DNA from: Treponema sp.
GTDB taxonomy: Bacteria; Spirochaetota; Spirochaetia; Treponematales; Breznakiellaceae
Reading direction: 5' to 3'
Length of the DNA: 33,184 nt
Assembly (NCBI GenBank): GCA_031256035.1
Contig: JAIRRJ010000047.1
Coordinates: 1 to 33,184, forward strand
In this document: in pieces, positions 16,424 to 26,751 of the stretch
Position numbering within the stretch: position 1 is the stretch's first letter
Layout of the letters: every line of letters starts with the position of its first letter
The notes under the pieces: model-generated
Databases searched by the model: none
Seen by the model: only the letters and a program-made list of their open reading frames with translations
What the model was told of the DNA's origin: nothing
Program-made: the position numbers and the translations under genes

Positions 16424-16696
16424 ATGATCCATGAAGAGAGACTCAAAAAAGTTTGCAGCGACTTTTCATTGTTAAATGAAGAGCAGCAGGACTATATACT
16501 TGGCATTCTCCAGGCGCTTGTTTTTGCGCGGGGAACTGCGTTGCAAGATGCGCGGGGAACTGCGTTGCAAGATGCGCGGGGAACTGCGTTGCATAATGCG
16601 CGGGGAACTGCGTTGCATGATGCAAAGACCACAAGCAACCCGTCTGTTCGCGGCAATGCAGCGGACGGCAGTTCCAAAACCCTCCACAATGAATAA
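16424..16696 (+). CDS. Small protein: XRE-type C-terminal segment plus RGTAL octapeptide repeats
   Basis: The 90-residue protein has no DNA-binding domain. Residues 5-35 (ERLKKVCSDFSLLNEEQQDY and the next 11) align ungapped to residues 81-111 of the divergent XRE regulator with about nine identities. Residues 35-66 are four copies of the octapeptide ARGTALQD with small changes (Q to H, D to N), encoded by 24-base tandem repeats. The tail is polar. CGGAGGAG lies upstream of the ATG. A stand-alone copy of the regulator's tail could pair with it and modulate it, but this is inference. The alternative is a fragment of an older regulator fused to a minisatellite. Confidence 0.6.
   Translation: MIHEERLKKVCSDFSLLNEEQQDYILGILQALVFARGTALQDARGTALQDARGTALHNARGTALHDAKTTSNPSVRGNAADGSSKTLHNE
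16526..16621 (+). repeat. Four 24-bp tandem repeats
   Basis: Units at 16526-16549, 16550-16573, 16574-16597 and 16598-16621 begin GCGCGGGGAACTGCGTTGCA. The first two are identical and the last two differ only in the final four bases. Length is a multiple of three, so unit gain or loss keeps the frame of the enclosing gene. Confidence 0.95.
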
Positions 16697-16702
16697 CAAT
16701 CG

Positions 16703-18865
<2,163 letters not shown>

Positions 18866-18947
18866 GGCAACCTCGTCTCGTATATAAGATAGGCAAAGCA
18901 AAAACCGGTGTCCAGTGTTTTTTTGTTAATTTTAGACAAAATTCCTG

Positions 18948-18976
18948 TTGACAGTTATAAGTTGGGGGAATAAAAT
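18948..18976 (+). promoter_or_regulatory. Strong sigma-70-type promoter for the ABC importer
   Basis: TTGACA (18948-18953) and TAAAAT (18971-18976) are separated by exactly 17 bases, 81 bases upstream of the solute-binding-protein ATG. The leader between them carries AAGGAG near its end. The match to consensus is 11 of 12 bases. Confidence 0.75.
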
Positions 18977-19057
18977 TCTGCTAAAGGAACGGCTTCTTTG
19001 TTTTTCAGCAGATATTGGGTTATCCCAATAAATCCAACCATTTTATAAGGAGAAATT

Positions 19058-20698
19058 ATGATGAAAAGGGCAATTTTTATTGCGGCACTTTGCTGTATGG
19101 TTACAGCGCTGTTAATTGGCTGTAAAGGGTCAGGCGGAAAGAGCGGCGAAAACTATCCGCTCACGGTTACTATTTTTACCCAGGGAAACCGCCAGCAGCC
19201 GGCGAGTAACCATAAAATGTACAAATACTTGAAAGACAAGCTGAATGTAACCATTAAGTGGGACATTCTGGTCGGAGAAGTCGCTCAGAAGCGCGGCGTA
19301 ATGATAGCGGGCGGCGATTACCCCGACATGATGGAAATAAACGAAACAGCGTTTATCGAAGCGGGCGCGTTGATACCGCTGGAAGATTTGATCGAGAAAC
19401 ACGCTCCCAACATTAAGGAACATTTTAAGGATGTCTGGGATAAATTGAAATGGGAAGACGGTCACATTTACTACCTTATCAACTACGGTATTCTGCACGG
19501 CAGAGATCAAAATCCCGACTATTGGGGATCCGCTCTTTGGGTACAAAAAGAAGTTTTGAAAGACGCGGGCTATCCTAAAGTTGTTACAATGGATCAGTAT
19601 TTTGATTTATTGGTCAACTACGCCAGAAAATATCCGACCATTAATGGTCAGTCCACTATACCTTTCACCATCCTGACTTATGACTGGCGCGCATTTTGTC
19701 TTTGGAATCCGCCGAATTTCCTTGCCGGTTATCCGAATGAAGGAAACGGAACAGTTGATCCTGTTACCCATGAGTACAAAAACTTCTTCACTCAGGATAT
19801 GTCCAAACGCTGGTTCAGGAAACTGAATGAGCTTAACAGTCAGGGGCACATCGACAGATCGGCGTTTACCGATAACTACGATCAGTATATCGCGAAACTT
19901 GCGTCCGGGCGCATATTGGGTATCCACGATCAAAGGTGGCAGTTCCAGGACGGCGATAATTCTCTCAGGGATCAGGGGCATTACACCCGCACCATGGCGC
20001 CGCTTCCGGTTGTGTTCGATGCGAGCATTCGTCCCCGCTACCGCGACCGTCCGATCCCCAACATTGGCCGCGGAATCGGGATCAGTATTAAAGCAAAAGA
20101 CCCCGTCAGGATCATACGTTTCCTGAACGACTTTATGAACGAAGAAATACAGCGCACTATGGAATGGGGTATTCAGGGAGAAGATTGGCAGTATAACTCA
20201 AGCGGTGTGCCGTACCGCACAGCGGAACAGCGGGCTAACTGGCAGAATGAAGCATGGCAGCAGCAAAACCGCGCATTGTCGGTTCGCGATTGTTTCCCCA
20301 AATTTGAAGGCACTTTCTCGGACGGTTATCCGGCAGACCTCAACTTCTTCTATCCTGAACGGGAAGCGATTGTCAGGGAGGAAGACAGGGAACTCTGGGC
20401 GGCTTATGGGGTAACAAGTTATCCTGAGCTGCTGGACAAGGATCCTCCTCCCAATTCACTTTGGTTCCCCACATGGAGTATGCCTAATCCTCCTGATGGT
20501 TCCGAAGCCCAAATCGCCCTTCAGCGCTGTGAACAGACAATGAAAAAGATGCTGCCCCAGATGATACTTGCCAGAACTGCCGACTTTGACAGGCTCTGGA
20601 CAGAGTATGTGAATGAAATGAACAGCAACGGCATCGCAAGGTATGAAACGTACATGCAGCAGCAGCTCAACAGGCGTATCCAGGAATGGAGCAGATAA
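19058..20698 (+). CDS. Extracellular solute-binding lipoprotein of a sugar ABC importer
   Basis: The 546-residue lipoprotein has a signal peptide ending LIGC (Cys22), then a family 1 solute-binding fold of the LplA/YtcQ type: LTVTIFTQGN, KDKLNVTIKWDILVG, GGDYPDMMEIN. The C-terminal half has WGIQGEDWQYNSSGVPYR, a block frequent in these large oligosaccharide binders. It should capture a sugar or oligosaccharide at the outer face of the inner membrane and deliver it to the two permeases downstream. AAGGAG lies five to nine bases before the ATG. A terminator-like hairpin follows, which would favour higher levels of this protein than of the permeases. The exact substrate cannot be read. Confidence 0.93.
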   Translation: MMKRAIFIAALCCMVTALLIGCKGSGGKSGENYPLTVTIFTQGNRQQPASNHKMYKYLKDKLNVTIKWDILVGEVAQKRGVMIAGGDYPDMMEINETAFIEAGALIPLEDLIEKHAPNIKEHFKDVWDKLKWEDGHIYYLINYGILHGRDQNPDYWGSALWVQKEVLKDAGYPKVVTMDQYFDLLVNYARKYPTINGQSTIPFTILTYDWRAFCLWNPPNFLAGYPNEGNGTVDPVTHEYKNFFTQDMSKRWFRKLNELNSQGHIDRSAFTDNYDQYIAKLASGRILGIHDQRWQFQDGDNSLRDQGHYTRTMAPLPVVFDASIRPRYRDRPIPNIGRGIGISIKAKDPVRIIRFLNDFMNEEIQRTMEWGIQGEDWQYNSSGVPYRTAEQRANWQNEAWQQQNRALSVRDCFPKFEGTFSDGYPADLNFFYPEREAIVREEDRELWAAYGVTSYPELLDKDPPPNSLWFPTWSMPNPPDGSEAQIALQRCEQTMKKMLPQMILARTADFDRLWTEYVNEMNSNGIARYETYMQQQLNRRIQEWSR

Positions 20699-20703
20699 CG
20701 CTG

Positions 20704-20737
20704 TAATCAACATACTTCGTATGGGGTATTTTGATTA
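20704..20737 (+). repeat. Imperfect hairpin after the binding-protein gene
   Basis: TAATCAA (20704-20710) pairs with TTGATTA (20731-20737), and CATAC pairs with GTATG inside it. There is no T tract. It may protect the 3' end of the upstream message. Confidence 0.45.
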
Positions 20738-20750
20738 ATGCTGAAACAGC

Positions 20751-20789
20751 AATGGCGGATGGGGAACACTGTCCGCCATTATTTTTTTT
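20751..20789 (+). terminator. Intra-operon Rho-independent terminator or attenuator
   Basis: AATGGCGGA (20751-20759) pairs perfectly with TCCGCCATT (20772-20780), followed by an eight-T run at 20782-20789. It sits between the solute-binding protein and the first permease. Partial readthrough would give the excess of binding protein over permease common in these operons. Confidence 0.85.
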
Positions 20790-20804
20790 AGGAATTAAAG
20801 CAGG

Positions 20805-21740
20805 ATGAAACGTCACCGGCTGTTGTTCGATCAATTATTTATAAAAAACTTAAGCCGGCAGCGGCAGCTCATCTATATGTCTCTTCCCATAATTTTGTAT
20901 GTAATTCTGTTCGCCTATGTTCCCCTTTGGGGATGGACAATGGCGTTTCAGAATTTCAAACCTGCAAAAACTTTTTTTAATCAGGAATGGGCGGGTATCC
21001 GCTGGTTTGTGTTTTTGTTTTCCGATAAGGTGTTTTTAAGGGACGTCCGAAACACCATCGCCATGAGCTTTATAAACACATCGCTGGGATTCATAACGGC
21101 GATTACATTTGCCCTCCTTTTGAATGAGATACGGCACGTTTTGCTAAAACGGGTAGTGCAAACCATTTCTTATCTGCCCCACTTCCTCTCATGGGTGATT
21201 GTTACCGGACTTGTGTCGGCCATGCTTGCCGTTGAAGGCGGCGCTGTAAACGATGTGTTCAAGGCGCTGGGTTTTATCAAAGAGCCGATACTCTGGCTTT
21301 CAAAGCCTCAGTATTTCTGGGGCATAATCGGCGTCACCTATGTCTGGAAAGAAGTCGGCTGGAATACAATTATTTACCTTGCCGCAATTGCCGGCATTGA
21401 CCCCGCATTGTATGAAGCCGCGCAGATTGACGGCTGTAGCCGCTATCAAAAAATGTGGCACATAACACTGCCATGCATCAAGCCGACAATTATCATTCTG
21501 CTCATCATGAGTATCGGGCGTATTCTTGACGCCGGTTTTGAGATGCAATATCTTCTGCGGAACGGGCTTGTGATGGAGGTGTCGGATACGATAGATATAT
21601 ATGTTCTTTTATTTGGCCTGCGGAATTCCAATTACTCGCTTGCAACCGCCGCGGGAATGTTTAAGAATGTCGTCAATATCAGCCTTATATTTATTGCCAA
21701 TGCAATCGCGAGAAAAGCCGGAGAGGAGCGATTGATATGA
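20805..21740 (+). CDS. Sugar ABC permease, LplB-like
   Basis: The 311-residue integral membrane protein has about six hydrophobic segments, the first LIYMSLPIILYVILFAYVPLWGW. The EAA loop that docks the ATPase is present as YEAAQIDGCSRYQKMWHITLP near residue 205. PAKTFFNQEWAGIRWF and SYLPHFLSWVIV are characteristic of the LplB/YteP group of CUT1 oligosaccharide importers. Its stop overlaps the next start by four bases (ATGA), so the two permeases are translationally coupled. No ATP-binding subunit is encoded in the cluster; a shared MsmK-type ATPase elsewhere is the usual solution. The ribosome-binding site is weak. Confidence 0.93.
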   Translation: MKRHRLLFDQLFIKNLSRQRQLIYMSLPIILYVILFAYVPLWGWTMAFQNFKPAKTFFNQEWAGIRWFVFLFSDKVFLRDVRNTIAMSFINTSLGFITAITFALLLNEIRHVLLKRVVQTISYLPHFLSWVIVTGLVSAMLAVEGGAVNDVFKALGFIKEPILWLSKPQYFWGIIGVTYVWKEVGWNTIIYLAAIAGIDPALYEAAQIDGCSRYQKMWHITLPCIKPTIIILLIMSIGRILDAGFEMQYLLRNGLVMEVSDTIDIYVLLFGLRNSNYSLATAAGMFKNVVNISLIFIANAIARKAGEERLI

Positions 21741-22645
21741 AATATCTTACAGCGTCAAAGGTTGAAAATTTTATTTTTCATTTCTGCAACACTGTTTTCA
21801 TGATAGCTCTTTCCTTTATCATGCTGTACCCTTTTTGGAATACAATTGCCGTATCATTCAATGAAGCGCTGGATACTGTCCGGGGCGGGATTACCTTCTT
21901 TCCAAGGAAACTTACTTTTTTTAATTACAAAGTAATTTTTTCGGATGGAATCATTTTTCACGCATTTTTTGTTTCTGTCGCCAGAACATTGATAAACATG
22001 GTTACCAGCATATTTTTTACCGCCATGATCGCTTACGCTCTTTCCCGTCATGAATTTATTTTTCGCAAACCTTTCACCTTTATTCTGATACTTTCAATGT
22101 ATGTAAACGCGGGTCTCATTCCGACATACTTTTTGATAAGGAACCTGGGTATGATCAATTCATTCTGGGTATACATTATTCCCGGAATTGTTAACGCGTT
22201 TAATTTTGTTGTTATGCGAACTTATATCCGCGGTCTTCCCGAAAGCATCATTGAGTCCGCCCGCATAGACGGATACGGCGATTTTACCATTTTTGTCCGT
22301 ATTGTATTGCCGCTGTGCCTCCCTGTTTTGGCGACTGTCGGACTCTTTGTGGCGGTGGGTTCATGGAATTCCTGGTTTGACACAATGATTTATAATTCCG
22401 GCAGGGTGAGCCTGCACACACTTCAATACAAGCTGATGGAATACCTGCAATCCAGCCAGGCTCAGTCCCGCGGCGCCGCGGATGTTGGCGCTATGGCAAT
22501 GACTCAAACCTCCGCAAACATGGTAACGCCCATGAGCATCCGCGCCGCTATCACAGTAGTCGCCGCCGCGCCAATTCTGGCAATCTATCCATTCATGCAG
22601 AGATATTTTGTAGTGGGATTAAATGTCGGCGGCGTGAAGGAATGA
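21737..22645 (+). CDS. Sugar ABC permease, LplC/YtcP-like
   Basis: The 302-residue partner permease opens with a membrane segment containing FHFCNTVFMIALSFIMLYPFW. It has the EAA loop in the form IESARIDGYGDFTIFVRIVLP near residue 173. SYGxL-type blocks of the family (YVNAGLIPTYFLIRNLGM, FVAVGSWNSWFDTMIY) identify the LplC/YtcP group. The C-terminal PFMQRYFVVGLNVGGVKE is the conserved tail. With the upstream permease it forms the transmembrane channel. The gene closes the operon; no clear terminator follows in the next 140 bases, where a weak TATACT box may start transcription of the downstream lipoprotein. Confidence 0.94.
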   Translation: MKYLTASKVENFIFHFCNTVFMIALSFIMLYPFWNTIAVSFNEALDTVRGGITFFPRKLTFFNYKVIFSDGIIFHAFFVSVARTLINMVTSIFFTAMIAYALSRHEFIFRKPFTFILILSMYVNAGLIPTYFLIRNLGMINSFWVYIIPGIVNAFNFVVMRTYIRGLPESIIESARIDGYGDFTIFVRIVLPLCLPVLATVGLFVAVGSWNSWFDTMIYNSGRVSLHTLQYKLMEYLQSSQAQSRGAADVGAMAMTQTSANMVTPMSIRAAITVVAAAPILAIYPFMQRYFVVGLNVGGVKE

Positions 22646-22783
22646 ACAAAAGCACAAAAATTTAGTATACTAGGGAGTCAGCTATTTATGAAAATGAAGT
22701 TGTTGATTGGCGCACATATATTGGTTTTTGAACTGGAAAACTGATTTAAAATAAATGTATCAAGCGAGTATAAGGAGAAATGC

Positions 22784-23737
22784 ATGACAACGAAAATATT
22801 TCTGCCTCTGTTGGCGCTTTTGTTGGTTGTTGGGTGCAGTAAATCTGACTACTATTCCGGCGGCATGGCTAAGTCTTCCATAAGCTCTATGCCTGCTGGG
22901 GTTGCCTATGACCTAGTGCAAGAAGCCGACGAATATAGAAGTATGTACAACCTGTATGGCAGGGATGGTTCATCTGAGCCTAACTCACTGGATTCTTTCG
23001 CTGGCATCCCGGAGCGCAAACTGGCAATGTGGGCGAGTATCAGCATCAGAGTACAAGATTTGGATGCGGTGGATGTTTCCCTCGGTGGGCTTTTGGAAAA
23101 ATACGGCGCTTATGCGGCATCTACAAGCATCTACGAAAATTCCCGTTCATATTCCCTTCGCGTTCCGTCTGCAGAATACGCAGTCTTCCTTGATGAAATG
23201 AGCGGCATGGGAAAAACCCTGCACCGTTCAGAAACTGTGGAAGATGTAACTCTCCGCTATTATGATCTTGACGGGCGGCTTGCCACAAAAAAAGAATTGC
23301 AAAAAACTTTTCAATCTTATCTGGGAAAGGCTAAAAACATTGAAGAAATTCTTTCAGTAGAGGCGCGCCTGATTGAATTGCAGAATGAAATCGAAGGAAC
23401 GGGAAAGCAGCTGCGTGATCTTGCGAACAGAGTGGATTTTTCCTCCATTGAACTTTCGCTTCAGGGGCCGGTTGCTTCAACGCCGTATCGCGGGCCGACG
23501 CTTGGCGAGCAGATTAAAGAACTGTTTGTGGATTTTAAGCTTTTCCTTTACGGCTTAGCTGTGGTTATTGTCGGCATTATCATTTACGGTGTCCCCATCC
23601 TGCTGCTGCTGGTTCTCTTTTTCTGGCTGTTCTTTGGCAAGATAGGGCTGTTCAGAAAACTGATAAAACTCGTTGCGGGGGACAAAAAATTCGTTCGTAA
23701 CCATAGTGTAAGAAAACACCGAAAGTTGATATATTAG
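22784..23737 (+). CDS. DUF4349 lipoprotein with C-terminal membrane anchor
   Basis: The 317-residue protein starts with a lipoprotein signal (LLVVGC, Cys18). Residues ~80-230 match the DUF4349 pattern: KLAMWASISIRVQDLDAV, GAYAASTSIYENSRSYSLRVP, a coiled-coil stretch beginning IEEILSVEARLIELQNEIEG, then VDFSSIELSL. The C-terminus has one or two strongly hydrophobic helices (residues ~252-285) followed by a basic tail ending HRKLIY. The fold is a predicted envelope protein of unknown role; in other bacteria members are membrane lipoproteins near the cell wall. AAGGAG precedes the ATG. It stands alone between the importer operon and proS. Confidence 0.88.
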   Translation: MTTKIFLPLLALLLVVGCSKSDYYSGGMAKSSISSMPAGVAYDLVQEADEYRSMYNLYGRDGSSEPNSLDSFAGIPERKLAMWASISIRVQDLDAVDVSLGGLLEKYGAYAASTSIYENSRSYSLRVPSAEYAVFLDEMSGMGKTLHRSETVEDVTLRYYDLDGRLATKKELQKTFQSYLGKAKNIEEILSVEARLIELQNEIEGTGKQLRDLANRVDFSSIELSLQGPVASTPYRGPTLGEQIKELFVDFKLFLYGLAVVIVGIIIYGVPILLLLVLFFWLFFGKIGLFRKLIKLVAGDKKFVRNHSVRKHRKLIY

Positions 23738-23753
23738 AGACACTATGATGCCA

Positions 23754-23771
23754 CACCGCCGTATGGCGGTG
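23754..23771 (+). other. Hairpin in the proS leader
   Basis: CACCGCC (23754-23760) pairs perfectly with GGCGGTG (23765-23771) across the loop GTAT, 40 bases before the proS start. No T tract follows, so it is not a standard terminator. It is too short for a T-box riboswitch. Confidence 0.5.
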
Positions 23772-23811
23772 CATGAATCATTTCCGCTCATCACGCGACC
23801 CGGAGGGACGC

Positions 23812-25635
23812 ATGAACTATTCAAGCGCCTTTATTCCCACATTACGCGAAGTTCCTGCGGACGCGGTAATCGCAAGCCACAGGCTCATGTTCCGCGCGGG
23901 GCTTCTCCGCAAACTTGCAAACGGGCTTTTTGCCTACCTCCCGCTGGGACTGCGTTCCTTCCGCAAGGTGGAACAGATCATCCGCGAAGAAATGAACGCC
24001 GCAGGCGCGCTTGAGATAAAACCAACCGTGGTAGTGCCGGGCGAATTATGGAAAGAATCCGGCCGCTGGGACGCAATGGGCGAATCTCTCCTGCGCGTAA
24101 AAAACCGGCTGGATAACGACTTTGTTGTCTCCCCCACCGCCGAGGAAGCCTTTACCTCAATTGTTCGGGACGAGCTTTCCAGCTACCGCCAGCTTCCCCT
24201 GACACTGTACCAGATCAACACCAAGTTCCGCGATGAAATCCGTCCGCGTTACGGTGTCATGCGAGGGCGCGAATTTGTGATGAAGGACGCATACTCATGG
24301 CACACAGACGACAAAAGCCTTGATGAAACATATCAAGCGATGGGGCGCGCTTACCGGAGGATTTTCAAACGCTGCGGGCTTTCGGTGATTCCTGTGAAAG
24401 CCGATTCGGGTGCAATGGGCGGCAGTGGTTCGGAAGAATTCATGGTGGAGAGCGAAGTCGGCGACAACACGCTGATCCTTTGCAAAAAATGCGATTATGC
24501 CGCCAATGTAGAAAAAGCGGGCTGCAAGCCTGATTTCACAACGGCTGCCGCCGCGAATACTCCCCCTTTTGAAAAAATAGACACTCCCAATGTAAAAACC
24601 ATTGATGAACTGTGCGCCTTCCTGAAAACAGAATCTTCTCAGTTTATAAAAACTTTGATCTACCGCGCACTCAATGTTGAACTCGATCTCTCTGCTGCAC
24701 CCGGTTGTTCTAAACTAGAACGGAAAAAACCCGCGCCGGATGCACCGCTGGTATATCCCGAAGCGTTTTTCTCGGTGGCAATCCGGGGCGACCTTGATGT
24801 GAACGAAGTAAAACTTGCCGCGGCGCTCAAAGCCTCCGAAGTCGCTCTTGCCTCAGATAACGATGTAATCCGCCTGACCAATGCGCCTGTGGGCTTCGCC
24901 GGCCCTGTGGGACTGACTTCACTGCCGCTTGTCATTGACCACACCGTTACGGGCATGAATGACGCGGTTACCGGCGCACTGGAAAAAGATTTGCACTACA
25001 GGCATGTTGCCTACGGCAGGGACTTTACCGGCTGGATGATCGAGGATGTGCGCACGGTAAAGGCGGGAGACCTCTGCCCCCTGTGCGGCGGCGAACTCTA
25101 CACAAAGATGGGAAATGAACTGGGGCATATTTTCAAGCTGGGATACAAGTACACCCGCTCCATGAACGTGAGCTATCTGGACGAAAACGGCAAAGCTCAA
25201 ACGCCCATCATGGGCTGTTACGGCATCGGCGTTGACCGCACATTAGCATCGGTAATTGAAGAACACCATGATGAAGCGGGTATTATCTGGCCAACATCAA
25301 TCGCGCCCTATCATGTAATTATTATTCCGATTAAATATGACGGCGCGGTAAAAGCCGCCGCGGACAAACTCGCCGCGGAACTTACAGAAGCCGGGCTTGA
25401 AGTTTTACTTGACGACCGCAACGAACGCCCCGGAGTGAAGTTCAACGATGCCGACCTTACCGGCATCCCCTGGCGTGTGGTAATCGGCGACAAAGGTCTC
25501 GCTAATCCAACTCCGCAGGTAGAAATCAAACGCCGCAGTGAGAAAGAAAACCGCATGGTGGAACTTGACAAGGCGGCGGCTGAACTTGCGCAAAAAATAC
25601 GCGAGGAAGAAGAAATTATAAAAGCATTAAAATGA
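23812..25635 (+). CDS. proS: Prolyl-tRNA synthetase with editing insertion
   Basis: The 607-residue class II synthetase is of the bacterial type. Class II motif 2 is in NTKFRDEIRPRYGVMRGREF, and motif 3 is in GCYGIGVDRTLASVIEEHHDE. Between them lies a YbaK-type editing insertion (~residues 235-400) that removes mischarged alanine. The C-terminal anticodon-binding domain begins YHVIIIPIKYDG. The editing region holds an extra Pro/Lys-rich segment (AAPGCSKLERKKPAPDAPLV) that makes it slightly longer than the usual ~570 residues. The start at 23812 has GGAGG six bases upstream; an in-frame ATG at 23773 lacks one. The next gene overlaps its stop by four bases. Charging of tRNA-Pro is assured by the motifs. 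Confidence 0.96.
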   Translation: MNYSSAFIPTLREVPADAVIASHRLMFRAGLLRKLANGLFAYLPLGLRSFRKVEQIIREEMNAAGALEIKPTVVVPGELWKESGRWDAMGESLLRVKNRLDNDFVVSPTAEEAFTSIVRDELSSYRQLPLTLYQINTKFRDEIRPRYGVMRGREFVMKDAYSWHTDDKSLDETYQAMGRAYRRIFKRCGLSVIPVKADSGAMGGSGSEEFMVESEVGDNTLILCKKCDYAANVEKAGCKPDFTTAAAANTPPFEKIDTPNVKTIDELCAFLKTESSQFIKTLIYRALNVELDLSAAPGCSKLERKKPAPDAPLVYPEAFFSVAIRGDLDVNEVKLAAALKASEVALASDNDVIRLTNAPVGFAGPVGLTSLPLVIDHTVTGMNDAVTGALEKDLHYRHVAYGRDFTGWMIEDVRTVKAGDLCPLCGGELYTKMGNELGHIFKLGYKYTRSMNVSYLDENGKAQTPIMGCYGIGVDRTLASVIEEHHDEAGIIWPTSIAPYHVIIIPIKYDGAVKAAADKLAAELTEAGLEVLLDDRNERPGVKFNDADLTGIPWRVVIGDKGLANPTPQVEIKRRSEKENRMVELDKAAAELAQKIREEEEIIKALK

Positions 25636-25973
25636 TGCAAGATTATTTTCGCCTGTTCATGGAAAAACTGGACGCAGTCGAGGGAAAACTGAGCTACATG
25701 ACCAAAGTGTGCATAAGTTACGCGGTTATATGGGTGGGTGGTTCGGTAATAGCCGCAGCTTTTATATGTTTTTTCCGATCAGTTGGTATGCACACGTTTG
25801 CCAAGCTAGGCGTTGCCATACCTTTTGTAATGTTTGGGTTTTATTTTCTTTTTAGTGAGTATGCACACGACAGACGTCCAATTACAGACAAGAGAGAGAG
25901 GCTGGTGCGAGGGATCGTTTTCATTTTTGTGATACCGATGAGTCTGTTCATAAGTTTGCTGCGAGGATTGTAA
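25632..25973 (+). CDS. Small membrane protein of unknown function
   Basis: The 113-residue protein has three predicted membrane helices, near residues 28-52 (AVIWVGGSVIAAAFICFF), 55-76 (LGVAIPFVMFGFYFLF) and 93-112 (IVFIFVIPMSLFISLLRG). A charged loop (SEYAHDRRPITDKRERL) sits between the second and third. The start ATG overlaps the proS stop in ATGA form, so it is probably translated by coupling with proS. I do not recognise the family. The C-terminus is short and hydrophobic, without a signal of secretion. A function linked to proline charging is not implied by the overlap alone. Confidence 0.65.
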   Translation: MMQDYFRLFMEKLDAVEGKLSYMTKVCISYAVIWVGGSVIAAAFICFFRSVGMHTFAKLGVAIPFVMFGFYFLFSEYAHDRRPITDKRERLVRGIVFIFVIPMSLFISLLRGL

Positions 25974-26250
25974 GCCGTAGTATCATAAAATTGGCAAACC
26001 GCCAATAACACCGCACTGGAATCTAGCGTGACGTTAGAACTAAGTTTAGTCCCAATCTGAAACACAGTGTAATATTATTATGAAGGAAGAACTTCAAAGA
26101 GACACAAAGCCACTTTGTGTCCGCGAACCGAAGGTTCGATGCGGCTTGGCGCCTTTGCGCGAGGCTCTTTTTCGGGTAAATACCCAATGATAGTTGGGAA
26201 AACCAATGAACCTAAAGCTGGCAACAGCATACAGCAAATAAAATACAACT
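25974..26250. other. Non-coding region with three small hairpins
   Basis: No ORF with coding character was found. Three hairpins follow one another: GACACAAAG/CTTTGTGTC (26101-26109 with 26113-26121), CGAACC/GGTTCG (26124-26129 with 26133-26138) and GGGTA/TACCC (26174-26185). The words resemble scattered intergenic repeats of other spirochaete and environmental genomes. They precede the first leader copy. Confidence 0.6.
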
Positions 26251-26403
26251 GAACCATTGCAAATTTAACGTATTGTATGTTATAATGAGACAGACAGAAA
26301 TCTATTGGGTACTAAAAAAAGAGAGGGAGCAAGGGGAACAGCGTAAATGAGTGCAACAGTTATACGCAAAGATACTAATAAGGCACGGAGTAAGAGTGTT
26401 CCC
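26251..26403 (+). repeat. Leader module, copy A (direct repeat)
   Basis: This block matches 27726-27873 over its whole length with substitutions and short indels; the first ~30 bases are identical. It contains a promoter, a polypurine leader with AAGGGGA, an ATG and about 19 codons. Copy B leads into the RHS gene. The two copies flank the palindrome and the Rpn gene. Confidence 0.85.
26257..26286 (+). promoter_or_regulatory. Promoter in leader copy A
   Basis: TTGCAA (26257-26262) and a perfect TATAAT (26281-26286) are 18 bases apart. In copy B the -10 box is TACAAT, so copy A should be at least as active although it drives only a 24-codon frame. Confidence 0.6.
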
Positions 26404-26421
26404 GTAACGTCAGAAAATTAG
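26347..26421 (+). pseudogene. Truncated leader ORF (24 codons)
   Basis: The frame from ATG 26347 to TAG 26419-26421 starts MSATVIRKDTNK, clearly related to MTVTVIRRNTNK at the start of the RHS protein (27820). It then runs through KSVPVTSEN and stops. From 26404 the DNA matches 29844-29862, downstream of the lipoprotein gene, in place of RHS sequence. It is therefore the beginning of an RHS-type gene whose body is missing, and translation would yield only a short peptide. Confidence 0.7.
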
Positions 26422-26422
26422 C
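26404..26422 (+). repeat. 19-bp junction repeat, copy 1
   Basis: GTAACGTCAGAAAATTAGC matches 29844-29862 (GTAGCGTCAG...) at 18 of 19 positions. A further variant is at 29890-29906. Here it follows the leader directly; there it follows the lipoprotein gene, so it marks the right edge of the RHS-toxin-lipoprotein segment. Confidence 0.7.
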
Positions 26423-26480
26423 AGGAAGTCGCGAAAACACATTTTTCCAGTAAGAACAGGGTTACATTTCCGATTTTAAG

Positions 26481-26673
26481 CAGGATACCAGTGCAATCAA
26501 AACTGAAATTCCAGTGAAGAACATGCGCTCGTGTTCTGTCTTTTACGAACAATGTTGAAAAATTGTACAAATTCCTTAATATGGCAGAGAATTAGTAATA
26601 AAAGCTATAGTTTAGGACAGAACACTGGCGTAAGTTCCACTGGACTAGCAATAATGTTTGCACTGGAATCCTG
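26481..26673. repeat. Long imperfect palindrome, ~193 bp
   Basis: Left-arm words reappear as reverse complements on the right in mirrored order: CAGGATACCAGTGCAA (26481-26496) with TTGCACTGGAATCCTG (26658-26673), CCAGTG (26511-26516) with CACTGG (26638-26643), and GTGTTCTGTC (26531-26540) with GACAGAACAC (26616-26625). The arms are about 60 bases each around a 75-base centre. Weaker matching continues outward (GAACAGGGTTAC near 26456 against GTACCTGTTC near 26711). No ORF lies inside. It resembles a miniature inverted-repeat element or the relic of an IS end pair. It ends 78 bases before the Rpn gene. Confidence 0.7.
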
Positions 26674-26751
26674 AGGCAACGGAAGCTAGTATTTGAAAAC
26701 GGGAACTTGCGTACCTGTTCCAGATACCCTACACTAAACGTGGAGGCATTT

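Noticed and set aside
16526..16621. Possible CRISPR-like array
   Set aside because: The 24-bp units are directly adjacent with no spacers and keep a reading frame, so this is a coding minisatellite.
22688..22744. 18-codon ORF between the permease and DUF4349 genes
   Set aside because: It is very short and has no good ribosome-binding site or recognisable feature.
23738..23811. T-box riboswitch upstream of proS
   Set aside because: The leader is only ~75 bases with one short hairpin and no T-box or terminator sequence.
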